Assembly (NCBI GenBank): GCA_002399735.1
Contig: DHEF01000002.1
Coordinates: 15,978 to 79,977 of the forward strand
Length of the DNA stretch: 64,000 bases
Direction: 5' to 3'
From: Chitinophagaceae bacterium UBA4857
GTDB lineage: Bacteria > Bacteroidota > Bacteroidia > Chitinophagales > Chitinophagaceae
Positions 36,401 through 45,000 of this stretch are shown piece by piece. Position numbers and translations under genes: made by a program. The notes beneath the pieces were generated by a model, which saw nothing but the letters and a program-made list of their open reading frames with translations, was not told the DNA's origin and made no database searches. Every line of letters begins with the position of its first letter. The first letter of the stretch is position 1.

Positions 36401-36716
36401 TACTGATATACCAAGGGCATTATACCAAACCGGCTATAACTGGTTAGGAAGCGACAGATACGTTGAGGATGGTTCTTTCTTACGTTTCCGTACAGCCACT
36501 TTAAGATATAATGTGCCTAAGAAAACAACAGACAAATGGAAAATGAAAAGCTTAAGTGCTTATGTAACTGTTGAGAATATTGTAACATTCACCAATTACA
36601 GAGGACAGGATCCGGAAGTAAGTGTTAGAGGAAGTGATCCGTTCAGGGTGGCAACAGATAACTCCCTTACCCCTCCTGTGAGAATGATTACTTTAGGTTT
36701 AATGACTGCTTTCTAA
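33420..36716 (+). CDS. SusC/RagA-type TonB-dependent transporter
   Basis: 1098 residues. Signal peptide (about 1-30), carboxypeptidase-regulatory-like domain (about 33-112: GITVTGRVTDKNNKPLEGVSV), TonB-box-like DIDEVVVVG (115-123), plug domain with IRIRGTSSINSSTEPLIVVDGMPF and ILKDAAATAIWGSRAANGVLVINT, then a long outer-membrane barrel ending in aromatic-type MTAF. It imports oligosaccharides with the SusD lipoprotein encoded 29 bases downstream. Confidence 0.96.
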   Translation: MFNCISKRFFLCLGFVITLQLLSAVIINAQTGITVTGRVTDKNNKPLEGVSVTEVDSDKRIIKGVNTNVDGNFSITITNVNNTLSFSVIGHQPIEGTKIGTKRVFNVSLEQGSKDIDEVVVVGRRRVDNGMLPIAERNMTTAAVRINAKDLEEMQATSIDQALQGRMSGVDIAANSGDPGAGMQIRIRGTSSINSSTEPLIVVDGMPFETQIPGDFNFGTADDQGYASLLNIAPSDIKDITILKDAAATAIWGSRAANGVLVINTKRGTRGKPSIGYNFRGSLSLKAVPIPMLTGDEYSSLIPEAYMNRNGVPLNSQSVNEFKFDPNDPYWFNNYSNNTSWIDAINRNGIVQDHNVSITGGGEKARYYASFGFLNNKGITVGTDLSRITSRINLDYNISDRIKIRTDVAFAHSSNNRNYTDQVRKIAYIKMPNMSIYEYNEFGELTPNFFSPIQNIQGQVVGLDSKGNPVNTYNPVAMSSVATNNILTERVTPKFNIQYSIIPRVLNATVDVQFDINNTKSKTFLPQVATGRPWTEAVVNLAYDGDNDGFNVQTKSTLIYTPELKNPKHIFSGLLNWMTYDNKSIAFQSRVSNTASSGLTDPSSPGRANGPLSNLSARTVQTRTLGATFNAQYGYDDRYIISLGLRGDGTSRLATSNRFGVFPSFSGRWRASAEKFMSGLQKYVDDLSFRASYGQVGNAPGSDYSFYNTYSTFGWDYLGQSAIYPSSMQLNNLRWETVHGYNFGANLSMFKNRIGVDFEVYRNRTKDLFFKDLQIGSINGFNSVNMNVGTMDNQGWEVAVQTTPYKSKLWTVDVSFNISRNVNMIREISEYYPIERGNVTVNGAYLTYMQVNNPFGSFYGYKYKGVYSDRESTIARDSKGNPIIGPNGQVVYMRFNYPGTDYIFQPGDAMYEDLNNDGNINHMDIVYLGNSNPMFTGGFGVNLSYKNTWSFRTFFNFRYDYDIINGTEMNGTSMYGYDNQSTAVLRRWKQEGDVTDIPRALYQTGYNWLGSDRYVEDGSFLRFRTATLRYNVPKKTTDKWKMKSLSAYVTVENIVTFTNYRGQDPEVSVRGSDPFRVATDNSLTPPVRMITLGLMTAF

Positions 36717-36745
36717 AAAATAAAAATTAATAAAACAGTTTTGTG

Positions 36746-38251
36746 ATGTTACATAAAAGACTGATATATATACTTCTTTTAATTACTGCAACGGGATTTT
36801 TAGGGTCCTGTAAAAAGTGGATGGACTTAAAACCCAATGATGGTATTATAAAAGAAGATTTTTGGAAGACAAAGGAAGATGTACAGGCTGCTGTCGTGGG
36901 CTGTTATGCTTCTTTATTAGGTACGCCATCCGGTAGCGAAACACATTCTGCTGCTGAGTTGTTTTTCCTTTGGGGCGAATTAAGGGCCGATATGTTGGCT
37001 ACTTTTTTAGGTACAAGGGATAACGAGTTTGAGGTGATTAATGTAAACACTACTGCGGCTAATACTATTACCAACTGGCGTCCTATATACAGAACCATTA
37101 ACTATTGTAATACGGTTTTAGAGTTTGCACCAAATGTTAGAAATCTTGACAACACTTTAACGCAACAACAATTAGATGCGTGGTTGGCCGAGGCTAAAAC
37201 ATTAAGGGCTTTAATGTATTTCTATTTGGTAAGAAGTTTTAAAGAAGTGCCTTTGAAATTAAAAGCTACTACCAGTGATAATGAGATTGTAACCATTGCA
37301 AAAAGTACAGAAGAAGATATCATTAAACAAATACTAAATGACCTGGAAGAAGCTGAAAGTAAAGCAGTAGTAACCTATGGTAACAATGTAACCGATAGGG
37401 GACGCATTACAAAGTTTACTATTAATGCTTTACAGGCTGATGTATTGTTATGGTCTGGTAAGCCTGACGAAGCTATCATAGCTGCAGATAAAGTAATTGA
37501 CTCACGCAGGTACGGTTTAGTGCAAGGTTCGTTAGGCGGCTGGTTCAATTCATTATATGTTGTAGGTAATTCTGCTGAATCTATTTTTGAACTACAGTTT
37601 AATGTACAAAAACTAAATCCTTTTTACTCCATGTTTGCAGTGGGTAATAAAAGATTTGTGGCAGCACAAAAAGTAATGGACGCGGTGTACACAACAGATG
37701 CCAGTTCTGATACAACCCGCGATATTCGTGGTGATGGCGCATCGGTACAAGCAGCTACCAGCACTATCTGGAAATATGTAGGCCGTAATTATGACGATTT
37801 AAGAGCCATTGACGAATCCTATGCCAATTGGATATTTTACAGATATGCTGACGTGTTATTAATGAAAGCAGAGGCTTTAACCCTAAGAGCCAATGGTAAT
37901 GATTTGCAGAACGCTTTGGAAATTGTTTATAATATAAGATCCCGTGCTCGTGCCTTACCGGCTACAGATGAAGCACCTCCACCCGGTGATCCTTATGCAA
38001 TCTCTATGTTTATTTTAAACGAAAGATCCAGAGAATTTATGTTCGAGGGGAAAAGATGGTATGATTTGTTAAGGTATGCGAGAAGAAATAACGTTGATAT
38101 TTTGAAAGACCTGGTGTCCACTACTGTGCCTGCCAATATGGTTGTGTCTGCACAAGCCAAGATGGATGATCCCTACAGCCATTTCTTTCCGATTTATGAG
38201 TATGAAATTCAAACGAATAAACAATTGATACAAAACCCCTTTTACCGATAA
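36746..38251 (+). CDS. SusD/RagB-type surface glycan-binding lipoprotein
   Basis: 501 residues from the ATG at 36746; the GTG three bases earlier is a poorer start. Lipobox LGSC gives a lipidated Cys near residue 21. Hallmarks of SusD: N-terminal KKWMDLKPNDGIIKEDFWKT, AEAKTLRALMYFYLVRSFKEVPL, and the C-terminal NERSREFMFEGKRWYDLLRY. It covers the SusC channel. Followed 15 bases later by a fasciclin lipoprotein gene. Confidence 0.95.
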   Translation: MLHKRLIYILLLITATGFLGSCKKWMDLKPNDGIIKEDFWKTKEDVQAAVVGCYASLLGTPSGSETHSAAELFFLWGELRADMLATFLGTRDNEFEVINVNTTAANTITNWRPIYRTINYCNTVLEFAPNVRNLDNTLTQQQLDAWLAEAKTLRALMYFYLVRSFKEVPLKLKATTSDNEIVTIAKSTEEDIIKQILNDLEEAESKAVVTYGNNVTDRGRITKFTINALQADVLLWSGKPDEAIIAADKVIDSRRYGLVQGSLGGWFNSLYVVGNSAESIFELQFNVQKLNPFYSMFAVGNKRFVAAQKVMDAVYTTDASSDTTRDIRGDGASVQAATSTIWKYVGRNYDDLRAIDESYANWIFYRYADVLLMKAEALTLRANGNDLQNALEIVYNIRSRARALPATDEAPPPGDPYAISMFILNERSREFMFEGKRWYDLLRYARRNNVDILKDLVSTTVPANMVVSAQAKMDDPYSHFFPIYEYEIQTNKQLIQNPFYR

Positions 38252-38266
38252 ATTAAAACGCTTGTT

Positions 38267-39922
38267 ATGAAAAGATTCACTTCATTTTATGTAGCTGCTT
38301 TGTTACTTACGGTGGCGTTTTTTACAAGTAATTGTAAAAAAGCCAACATTGTATCGGCTACTACCGACGATGTAAATATTTACGATTACCTCAAACAAAA
38401 CGGAGATCAGTTTTCAAGTCTTGTTAAAGTAATTGATAAGGCTGGTTATAATGCTTTTTTAAATGCGTATGGCACCTACACTTTTTTTGCACCTACTAAT
38501 GATGCTTTTAGTAAGTATTTATCTGCTAACGGAAAATCGGGTGTAGAACAGTTGACGGATGCAGAAACAAAAGATATTTTAAAGTTTCACCTTTTGGAAG
38601 AAGAAGTAATTAGCAGTGCTTTTACCGATGGTAAATTACCTGCCATTACCATGTATGGCCAATACCTTACTACAGGTATTGAAAATACAGACGGTGCTTC
38701 TTTATACAAAATCAATCGCCAGGCATTGTTAGAAACACCAAACCTGAAAATGGGTAATGGTATTATACAGGTAGTTGATAATGTATTACAACCCTCTAAA
38801 CAAACGGTGGCTCAGATAGTAGAAGCAAATCCTGATTTATCAATTTTTGCACAGGCTATGAAAGAAACCGGATGGTATGCAAAATTAAACGCATTACCTG
38901 CCAGTTTAACAAGTGGCTGGTACACTGTTATAGCAGAGTCTAACGAGGCTTTAAAAGATGCAGGTTTTGATAACTACGCACAGTTTAAGGCAAGGTATAA
39001 CGATACAGGAGATCCTACTAAACTTACAGATAGTTTAAACCTGTTTGTTGCTTATCACATTTTACCTGATATTAAATACCTGGCAGATGTGGTTATGGCT
39101 GGCTCACATCAAACAATGGCACCGTTAGAAGTAATTACTAACAAAGTAGTTAATAAAGAAGTATTAATTAATGACGATAATTTTAATGGTGTACATGAGC
39201 CTGGTGCAAGAGTAGAAAGATTGGCTAGTGACCTTTCTGCGACAAATGGGGTGGTACATATTGCTGCAGCACATTTTCCCATGAAACAACGTTCTCCATT
39301 CCCTGTTTATTGGGATGTGGCTATGTTTCCTGAGTTAATGCGTTTGTCTAATTTTTATAAAAAAGCGGAGTATTATTTCCAGTATGGCGATGGTAATGCT
39401 ATTCAGGATATTAAATGGGAAAAAGGGCCTTTACGTTATCAGGCTAATAAAGCTGGCTTTAATAAAGACTATTTACAATTATTCTTTAATGCAAGTAACG
39501 GTGGTTCATGGTACGAGTTTAAAACGCCCTTGTTAGTAAAAGGTCGTTATAAAGTTTGGATATGTTATCGTCAGGAAGGATCCTGTACCAATTTAGTACA
39601 GGTAAGCATGAACGGTACACCATTAACCAGTGCATTAATTCAGTTCTCCGTAAAAAATGCAACGGTTGATATACCAAGAGATGCGGCACAGGAAGCTTTA
39701 GGTTGGAAATCTTATCAAATCCCTGCGGCCGGTTCAGGTGCTGGTCGAATGGTGGGTATTGTTGATATTGCAACAACCGGCCGTCAAACTTTACGCCTCG
39801 ATCTGGTTTCAGGAACCTGTTCAACTAATAATTTAGATATGGTACATTTTATACCGGTTAGCATGGAACAGTTATGGCCACGTTTTGGTACAACAGGTGA
39901 TGGACAAATTATTTACCAATAA
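38267..39922 (+). CDS. fasciclin-domain lipoprotein with C-terminal carbohydrate-binding-like region
   Basis: 551 residues. Lipidated Cys near residue 23 (FFTSNCKK). Two FAS1 domains: about 38-175 (YGTYTFFAPTNDAFSKYL ... MGNGIIQVVDNVL) and about 185-345 (SGWYTVIAESNEAL ... TNGVVHIAAAHF). Residues about 350-551 are beta-rich (YYFQYGDGNAI, LLVKGRYKVWICYRQEGSC, RQTLRLDLVSGTC) and resemble a galactose-binding-like fold, possibly sugar-binding. Last gene before the strong terminator at 39933. Confidence 0.85.
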   Translation: MKRFTSFYVAALLLTVAFFTSNCKKANIVSATTDDVNIYDYLKQNGDQFSSLVKVIDKAGYNAFLNAYGTYTFFAPTNDAFSKYLSANGKSGVEQLTDAETKDILKFHLLEEEVISSAFTDGKLPAITMYGQYLTTGIENTDGASLYKINRQALLETPNLKMGNGIIQVVDNVLQPSKQTVAQIVEANPDLSIFAQAMKETGWYAKLNALPASLTSGWYTVIAESNEALKDAGFDNYAQFKARYNDTGDPTKLTDSLNLFVAYHILPDIKYLADVVMAGSHQTMAPLEVITNKVVNKEVLINDDNFNGVHEPGARVERLASDLSATNGVVHIAAAHFPMKQRSPFPVYWDVAMFPELMRLSNFYKKAEYYFQYGDGNAIQDIKWEKGPLRYQANKAGFNKDYLQLFFNASNGGSWYEFKTPLLVKGRYKVWICYRQEGSCTNLVQVSMNGTPLTSALIQFSVKNATVDIPRDAAQEALGWKSYQIPAAGSGAGRMVGIVDIATTGRQTLRLDLVSGTCSTNNLDMVHFIPVSMEQLWPRFGTTGDGQIIYQ

Positions 39923-39932
39923 AAAATAACTG

Positions 39933-39974
39933 AATAATAGTCATTGTGCTTATTAATCAATGACTATTATTTTT
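39933..39974 (+). terminator. intrinsic terminator closing the first fasciclin-SusCD unit
   Basis: A perfect 14-bp stem: AATAATAGTCATTG (39933-39946) with CAATGACTATTATT (39958-39971), loop of 11, then TTT. It splits the region into one operon ending here and a second beginning at 40113. Confidence 0.88.
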
Positions 39975-39983
39975 ATTAAATCA

Positions 39984-40040
39984 GCTGTAGTAACACAGAT
40001 GATCGTCCCTTGCGACGCTCCCTTGTACAGCATAACATTG
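39984..40040. repeat. short dispersed repeat variant
   Basis: Reads gtagtaacacagatgatcgt, ccctt and gcgacgctcccttgtac. Matches the variant at 27586, 41647 (reversed) and 58319. It lies between the two fasciclin-SusCD units. Confidence 0.5.
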
Positions 40041-40112
40041 TTGAACACCTGAATACTTTGTAGCGGTTTATTCTTTTTAAGTGTTTGCTTACCAGAAGCG
40101 GATAAATTATAT

Positions 40113-41624
40113 ATGATAATGACTAATGTAATTAACAAATTTTTGATGGGTGCGCTGGCACTTACATTACTAACAACGGTTGGTTGTAAGAAGTGGGATA
40201 ATCATACATCAATAAATGATGCCAGGTTAAATGAAACGCTGGTGGAGCAAATTGCTAAACAACAAAACCTGTCTGTTTTTGCCGATTATTTAAAACGTAC
40301 CGGTTTAGATGAGTTGCTAAGCAGTTCTAAAACTTATACGGTTTGGGCACCTGATAATACAGCAATGGCTACTATACCAGCAACCGTTGTGGGTAACACA
40401 GAACAATTAAAAGCTTATTTATCAAATTTTATTGCCGAGCAATTATTTCTTACACGTACAGGAACAGATAGTGTAAAGGTGTTAAAGTTAAACGGCAAAC
40501 ATAGTTATTTTTACAACAGTCATTTAGATGATGCAACCGTAACAACAAAAGATATTACGGTGCGTAATGGTGTATTACATATTATCAATGCTGCCGCTGC
40601 AACCTTACCCAATATTTGGGATTATCTGGAAAGTAATACAACTGCATTTTCTCAAAACGAATTTATAGCTTCCTTATCCTATTTGCGTCAGGATCCTGCT
40701 TTGGCAGAAGTACAGGGGATTGATCCATTAACCGGTGAAACAATTTATGTACCCGGTACAGGCATGGTAGTAAGCAACCGTTTTAAAGACAGAATTTTTG
40801 ACCTGGAAAACGAAGACAGCGTTTATACCTATTTTATTTTAACCAATGCTGCTTTCGATGCAGAGAAGTTGCGCATGGCGCCTTATTTTAAAAGCGACGA
40901 TGCAACTATAACTGATACAAATACGGCATGGACAGTTGTAAAAGATTTAGTAGTAAGAGGGCATGTTGATCCTGCAAATTTACCTGCTGAAGTCGTATCA
41001 AAGTTTGGTGCTAAACTTCCATTAAATCAGGCAGCGGTTATTTCAAGTCATAAAATGAGTAATGGTTGGGTATATGTGTTAAATGCATGTGAGCCAACAC
41101 TGGAAGATAAAATACAGCCCGCTATTGTAGAAGGTGAATATCCTTATTCATTTAGCTCTACCAACGGACGCCGCTATTACCGGGATCGATTTAACAAGGA
41201 AACCGGTTTGAATTTTAAAGATGTATTTGTTCATGGTACAGCCAGTGGAAATTACATTTCTTATGTATCTAACCATGTTTATACTATGAAGTATAAAGTT
41301 TATTGGGTGGCATTAAACGATTATACTGCCAGAACTGATAATGACAATAACAGTTATGGTAGCTTAACGGCTTTCAGGCAAAAGCTGGTGATGGATTCAG
41401 TCACCTCTACAACTTTTGGTTATAAAGATGTTGCCCCTAACGATTATAAAGAAATACTTATTGGTGAATACACCAATGATAAATACGATTACACATTACC
41501 CAATGTAACTAATGCCCGTAATTTAATTACACCTGCTACTACCAGAATGTTTTTAGTAGCTAATACAGCGGCTCCCATACATTTAAGCCTGGATTATGTA
41601 AAGTTTGTTCCGGTGTTTGAATAG
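40113..41624 (+). CDS. fasciclin-domain lipoprotein, first gene of second SusCD unit
   Basis: 503 residues. An ATG at 40119 is an equally good start. Lipobox VGC puts the lipidated Cys near residue 25. Residues about 45-170 form a FAS1 domain (SSSKTYTVWAPDNTAMATIP ... RNGVLHIINAAAA); residues about 180-345 look like a second, degenerate one (YTYFILTNAAFDAEK ... NGWVYVLNACE). The last 150 residues are beta-rich (YVSNHVYTMKYKVYWVALN, MFLVANTAAPIHLSLDYVKFVPV), like the C-terminal part of the 38267 gene product. Likely a surface glycan-binding or accessory protein. A 134-base gap with a reversed repeat precedes SusC. Confidence 0.82.
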   Translation: MIMTNVINKFLMGALALTLLTTVGCKKWDNHTSINDARLNETLVEQIAKQQNLSVFADYLKRTGLDELLSSSKTYTVWAPDNTAMATIPATVVGNTEQLKAYLSNFIAEQLFLTRTGTDSVKVLKLNGKHSYFYNSHLDDATVTTKDITVRNGVLHIINAAAATLPNIWDYLESNTTAFSQNEFIASLSYLRQDPALAEVQGIDPLTGETIYVPGTGMVVSNRFKDRIFDLENEDSVYTYFILTNAAFDAEKLRMAPYFKSDDATITDTNTAWTVVKDLVVRGHVDPANLPAEVVSKFGAKLPLNQAAVISSHKMSNGWVYVLNACEPTLEDKIQPAIVEGEYPYSFSSTNGRRYYRDRFNKETGLNFKDVFVHGTASGNYISYVSNHVYTMKYKVYWVALNDYTARTDNDNNSYGSLTAFRQKLVMDSVTSTTFGYKDVAPNDYKEILIGEYTNDKYDYTLPNVTNARNLITPATTRMFLVANTAAPIHLSLDYVKFVPVFE

Positions 41625-41646
41625 GTTGGTAGCAAGTTGGCTGATG

Positions 41647-41705
41647 AACAGCATTACTACAGTACAAGAGTGCGACGCAAGGGACGATCAATCTGTGTTA
41701 ATGTT
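41647..41705. repeat. short dispersed repeat variant, reversed
   Basis: Reads acagcattactacagtacaa, gagtgcgacgcaagggacga and tcaatctgtg. It is the reverse complement of the variant at 39984, so two oppositely oriented copies flank the fasciclin gene 40113-41624. Confidence 0.5.
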
Positions 41706-41758
41706 GCTGATACAATAAAAAGAATAACCTGCATAAGGTTGCTAATATAAGTTTTTGA

Positions 41759-44700
41759 ATGAAGCGTTATAAAATCAGAATTAAAATGAAGGCTATTATA
41801 AAACCGGCATTGCTGTTAGTGGTTGCATTGGCTACCGGCTTGTTGCTTTGGGCACAGGAAGCAGGCAATAAAGAAATTGATGTTAAGGGTAAGGTTGTTA
41901 GTGCTGCTACAAAAAAACCTGTAACCGGTGTAAATGTTACTTACCTGAATATTGCTGCGGGCTTAACCGATACGGCAGGCACATTTACTATTAAAGTGCC
42001 CAATGCAAATATTACGTTGTTGGTAGAAGGTGAAGGCTTTCAGGCAAAATATGTTCCACTAAATGGTCGTACGAATGTGCAGGTGGAATTGTACGAAGAG
42101 GGTTTTAAATCGGTATACGGCAATGCGTATAATGCATTTGATGCAAAATCGCTTTTGTTTAATACACAGGCTGTAAATTCTGTTAGCACACAAGGTAACT
42201 GGAACTCTATTCCGGAGACCGGTGATGCATGGTTGCAAGGAAGGATTTCGGGTGTTAATGTTGTAAGACGTTCGGGTACACACAATGCCGGTGCGAATAC
42301 ATATATTAGAGGTTTCAATTCATTATACGCTACTACACAACCATTGATTGTTGTTGATAATGTTATTTACGACAACCAAGAATTTGCTTCTTCAATTTTA
42401 TCGGGCCATACCAACAACCCAATGGCTTTTATTGATATACGTGATATAGATAACATTAGTGTAATTAAAGATGGTTACTCAACGTATGGTACTAAAGGTG
42501 CTAATGGTGTTATAGTTATTAACACATCAAGACCAACAAAACAGGCTACAAAAATTGATGCAGCTATTTATGGTAATGTGAATATTGCACCACAAAATAT
42601 TCCGGTTTTAAATGCTTCGGGTTTTAGATCTTATTTATCGGAAATGTTACAATCTGCAGGCTACACCGGTGCTGATATAAGTGGCATGCCTTTTATGAGT
42701 GATGACCCAAATTCGGTTGATTACAAAAGATATCATTACAGTACTGATTGGCAAAAGCAAGTATTAACAGGTAGCTCAGGACAAAACGGATATTTAAAAG
42801 TTATGGGGGGTGATAATATTGCTACTTATGGTTTAACCATGGGCTTTTTAAATAACAAAAGTATTATTGATAACAGCACTACTTTGGCTCGTTACAATAT
42901 GCGTTTTAACGCCGATTTTAATATATCGCCTAAACTTACGGCTAAGTCAAATATCGCTTATACATTTAACGACCAGGCAGTTGGTTTAACAGGTATAAAC
43001 AGAAAAATTAATCCTATTCAGGCTGCATTAGTTAAGTCACCGTTTTTACCGGTAAGAGCAGTAAGTGATGCCGGTATTGAGTCGCCAAGCTTTGCTGATG
43101 CTGATATTTTTGGTGTTAGTAATCCATCTGCATTAGTATCGGGTGCAAGTGGTACGGCTAAGTATTATCGTTTTATGGGTTCGCTTGTGTTGGATTATAA
43201 ATTTACCAAACACTTATCTTTTTCTAACACACTGGCCATTACAATGGACAAATACAGAGAAGAGTTCTTTATTCCATCCTTAGGCGTTGTGCCCGATACA
43301 TTGGATAATGCTGTTGCCTTTAATCGTTCAGGTGCACAAGTGTTAAGGTTGTTTAATATTTCCAACGAAGCCCGTTTTACTTACGACAGGGTGTTTAATA
43401 AAGTGCATCGTGTAACAGCTCGTTTAGGTAACCGTTATTTAACCAGTAAAACAGAGCAGGATCATGGTTATGGCTTTAACTCGGCTACCGACCAAATGAA
43501 AGGTGTGGGTTTTGGTTTAAACTCTTTACGTAGAATTGGTGGTGGTTTAGGCGGTTACAACTGGATAAATAATTACCTGAATGTTGAATACGCTTACAAC
43601 CAAAAATACTTTATTGGTGCTAATGCCGCATTAGACGGTTCATCAAGATTTGGTAAAAACGTAGAAGGTAATTCGGTTAAAATAGGTGAAAATAGTTTTG
43701 CCTTTATGCCTTCGGTTTCTGCAGGTTGGTTGTTATCGTCAGAAAAATTTCTTGCCGGTGCAAGCTGGTTAGAAATGTTGAAACTGCGTGCCTCATATGG
43801 TTTAAGTGGCAATGATGATATTGGTGATTATACTGCACGTAAATATTATACTACCCAAAACCTTTTAGGTATGCAAGGTTTGGTCCGTGGCAATGCAGGT
43901 AACGATGCCTTACAATGGGAAACCGTTAAAAAGTTTAACGTAGGTGTGGATGCTGCTTTTTTAAATGAGCGTTTAAGTGTAAGTTTTGATTTGTTTGATA
44001 ACCGTACGGAAAATATGATTGTTTACGAAAATGCGCCTACAATCAGTGGTTTATCGTACATCATTACTAACTCCGGTGCTATGAAGAATAAAGGCTGGGA
44101 AGCATCCATTAATGCAAGCCCTGTTTATACAAAAGATTTACGTGTAGATGTGGGATTAACGGTATCTAAATACAAAGCTACCATTACCGCCTTGCCAAAC
44201 GGTGCTATTGAAACTGATTTTGCCGGTGGTACTTATTTAACACAAGTGGGTGGTGCACCTAATTTGTTTTATGGTTACAAAGCAAACGAAGTATTTATAA
44301 GTGATGCGGCGGCTGCACAAAGTGGTTTAAGTATCCGTAATGCAGATGGTTCTTTACGTGCCTTCCAGGGTGGCGATATTCGTTTCTCCGATTTTAATAA
44401 TGACAGAATAATTGATGAGCAGGATAAAGTAGTAATTGGTAATCCTAATCCTGATTTTGTTGGTAGTGCTTACGGTAATGTTACCTGGAAAAATATAACC
44501 TTATCGGCCTTGTTTACTTTTGTACAAGGTAATGATGTGTACAACTATCCACGTCGTATGTTGGAGTCTATGTCCGATTACTCTAACCAAACCGATGCCG
44601 TATTAAACCGTTGGAGAAGTAATGGTCAGATAACGGATATGCCTAAAGCTACTTATGGCGATCCGATGGGTAATGCCCGTTTCTCTAATCGTTGGATAGA

Positions 44701-44938
44701 GGATGGTTCTTACTGCCGTTTACGCAATTTATCAATGGTGTACAACATTCCGTTAAAAGCAGGTTTTGTTAAGTCTGCGGCGGTTTCTCTAACGGGTATC
44801 AACTTATTTACACTTACAAAATATAAAGGCTACGATCCTGAGTTTAATGCTACATCAAGTGTTTTCGGACAAGGAGTAGATATGATGTTGGAGCCTTTAC
44901 ATAAAGTAGTACAGTTAGGGGTTAGGTTAGGTTTATAG
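41759..44938 (+). CDS. divergent SusC/RagA-type TonB-dependent transporter
   Basis: 1059 residues (an internal ATG at 41786 would give a shorter N-terminus before the same signal-like stretch). A regulatory-like domain (KGKVVSAATKKPVTGVNVTYLN, about 43-64) is followed by a plug domain whose motifs are altered: TYIRGFNSLYATTQPLIVVDNVIYDN and VIKDGYSTYGTKGANGVIVINT. The usual EVVVVG TonB box is not seen; the segment there reads EEGFKSVYG (about 113-121). The barrel and C-terminus are typical. It pairs with SusD at 45001. The divergence may reflect an unusual substrate or TonB partner. Confidence 0.92.
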   Translation: MKRYKIRIKMKAIIKPALLLVVALATGLLLWAQEAGNKEIDVKGKVVSAATKKPVTGVNVTYLNIAAGLTDTAGTFTIKVPNANITLLVEGEGFQAKYVPLNGRTNVQVELYEEGFKSVYGNAYNAFDAKSLLFNTQAVNSVSTQGNWNSIPETGDAWLQGRISGVNVVRRSGTHNAGANTYIRGFNSLYATTQPLIVVDNVIYDNQEFASSILSGHTNNPMAFIDIRDIDNISVIKDGYSTYGTKGANGVIVINTSRPTKQATKIDAAIYGNVNIAPQNIPVLNASGFRSYLSEMLQSAGYTGADISGMPFMSDDPNSVDYKRYHYSTDWQKQVLTGSSGQNGYLKVMGGDNIATYGLTMGFLNNKSIIDNSTTLARYNMRFNADFNISPKLTAKSNIAYTFNDQAVGLTGINRKINPIQAALVKSPFLPVRAVSDAGIESPSFADADIFGVSNPSALVSGASGTAKYYRFMGSLVLDYKFTKHLSFSNTLAITMDKYREEFFIPSLGVVPDTLDNAVAFNRSGAQVLRLFNISNEARFTYDRVFNKVHRVTARLGNRYLTSKTEQDHGYGFNSATDQMKGVGFGLNSLRRIGGGLGGYNWINNYLNVEYAYNQKYFIGANAALDGSSRFGKNVEGNSVKIGENSFAFMPSVSAGWLLSSEKFLAGASWLEMLKLRASYGLSGNDDIGDYTARKYYTTQNLLGMQGLVRGNAGNDALQWETVKKFNVGVDAAFLNERLSVSFDLFDNRTENMIVYENAPTISGLSYIITNSGAMKNKGWEASINASPVYTKDLRVDVGLTVSKYKATITALPNGAIETDFAGGTYLTQVGGAPNLFYGYKANEVFISDAAAAQSGLSIRNADGSLRAFQGGDIRFSDFNNDRIIDEQDKVVIGNPNPDFVGSAYGNVTWKNITLSALFTFVQGNDVYNYPRRMLESMSDYSNQTDAVLNRWRSNGQITDMPKATYGDPMGNARFSNRWIEDGSYCRLRNLSMVYNIPLKAGFVKSAAVSLTGINLFTLTKYKGYDPEFNATSSVFGQGVDMMLEPLHKVVQLGVRLGL

Positions 44939-45000
44939 TATTAAATAATTTTTTGTTAGTCGGTTTGGTTTTAACCGGCAATTGATAAAAATACAACGAT

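Noticed and set aside
41647..41705. Possible riboswitch between fasciclin gene and SusC gene
   Set aside because: The conserved-looking sequence is explained by the dispersed repeat family rather than by a known riboswitch motif.
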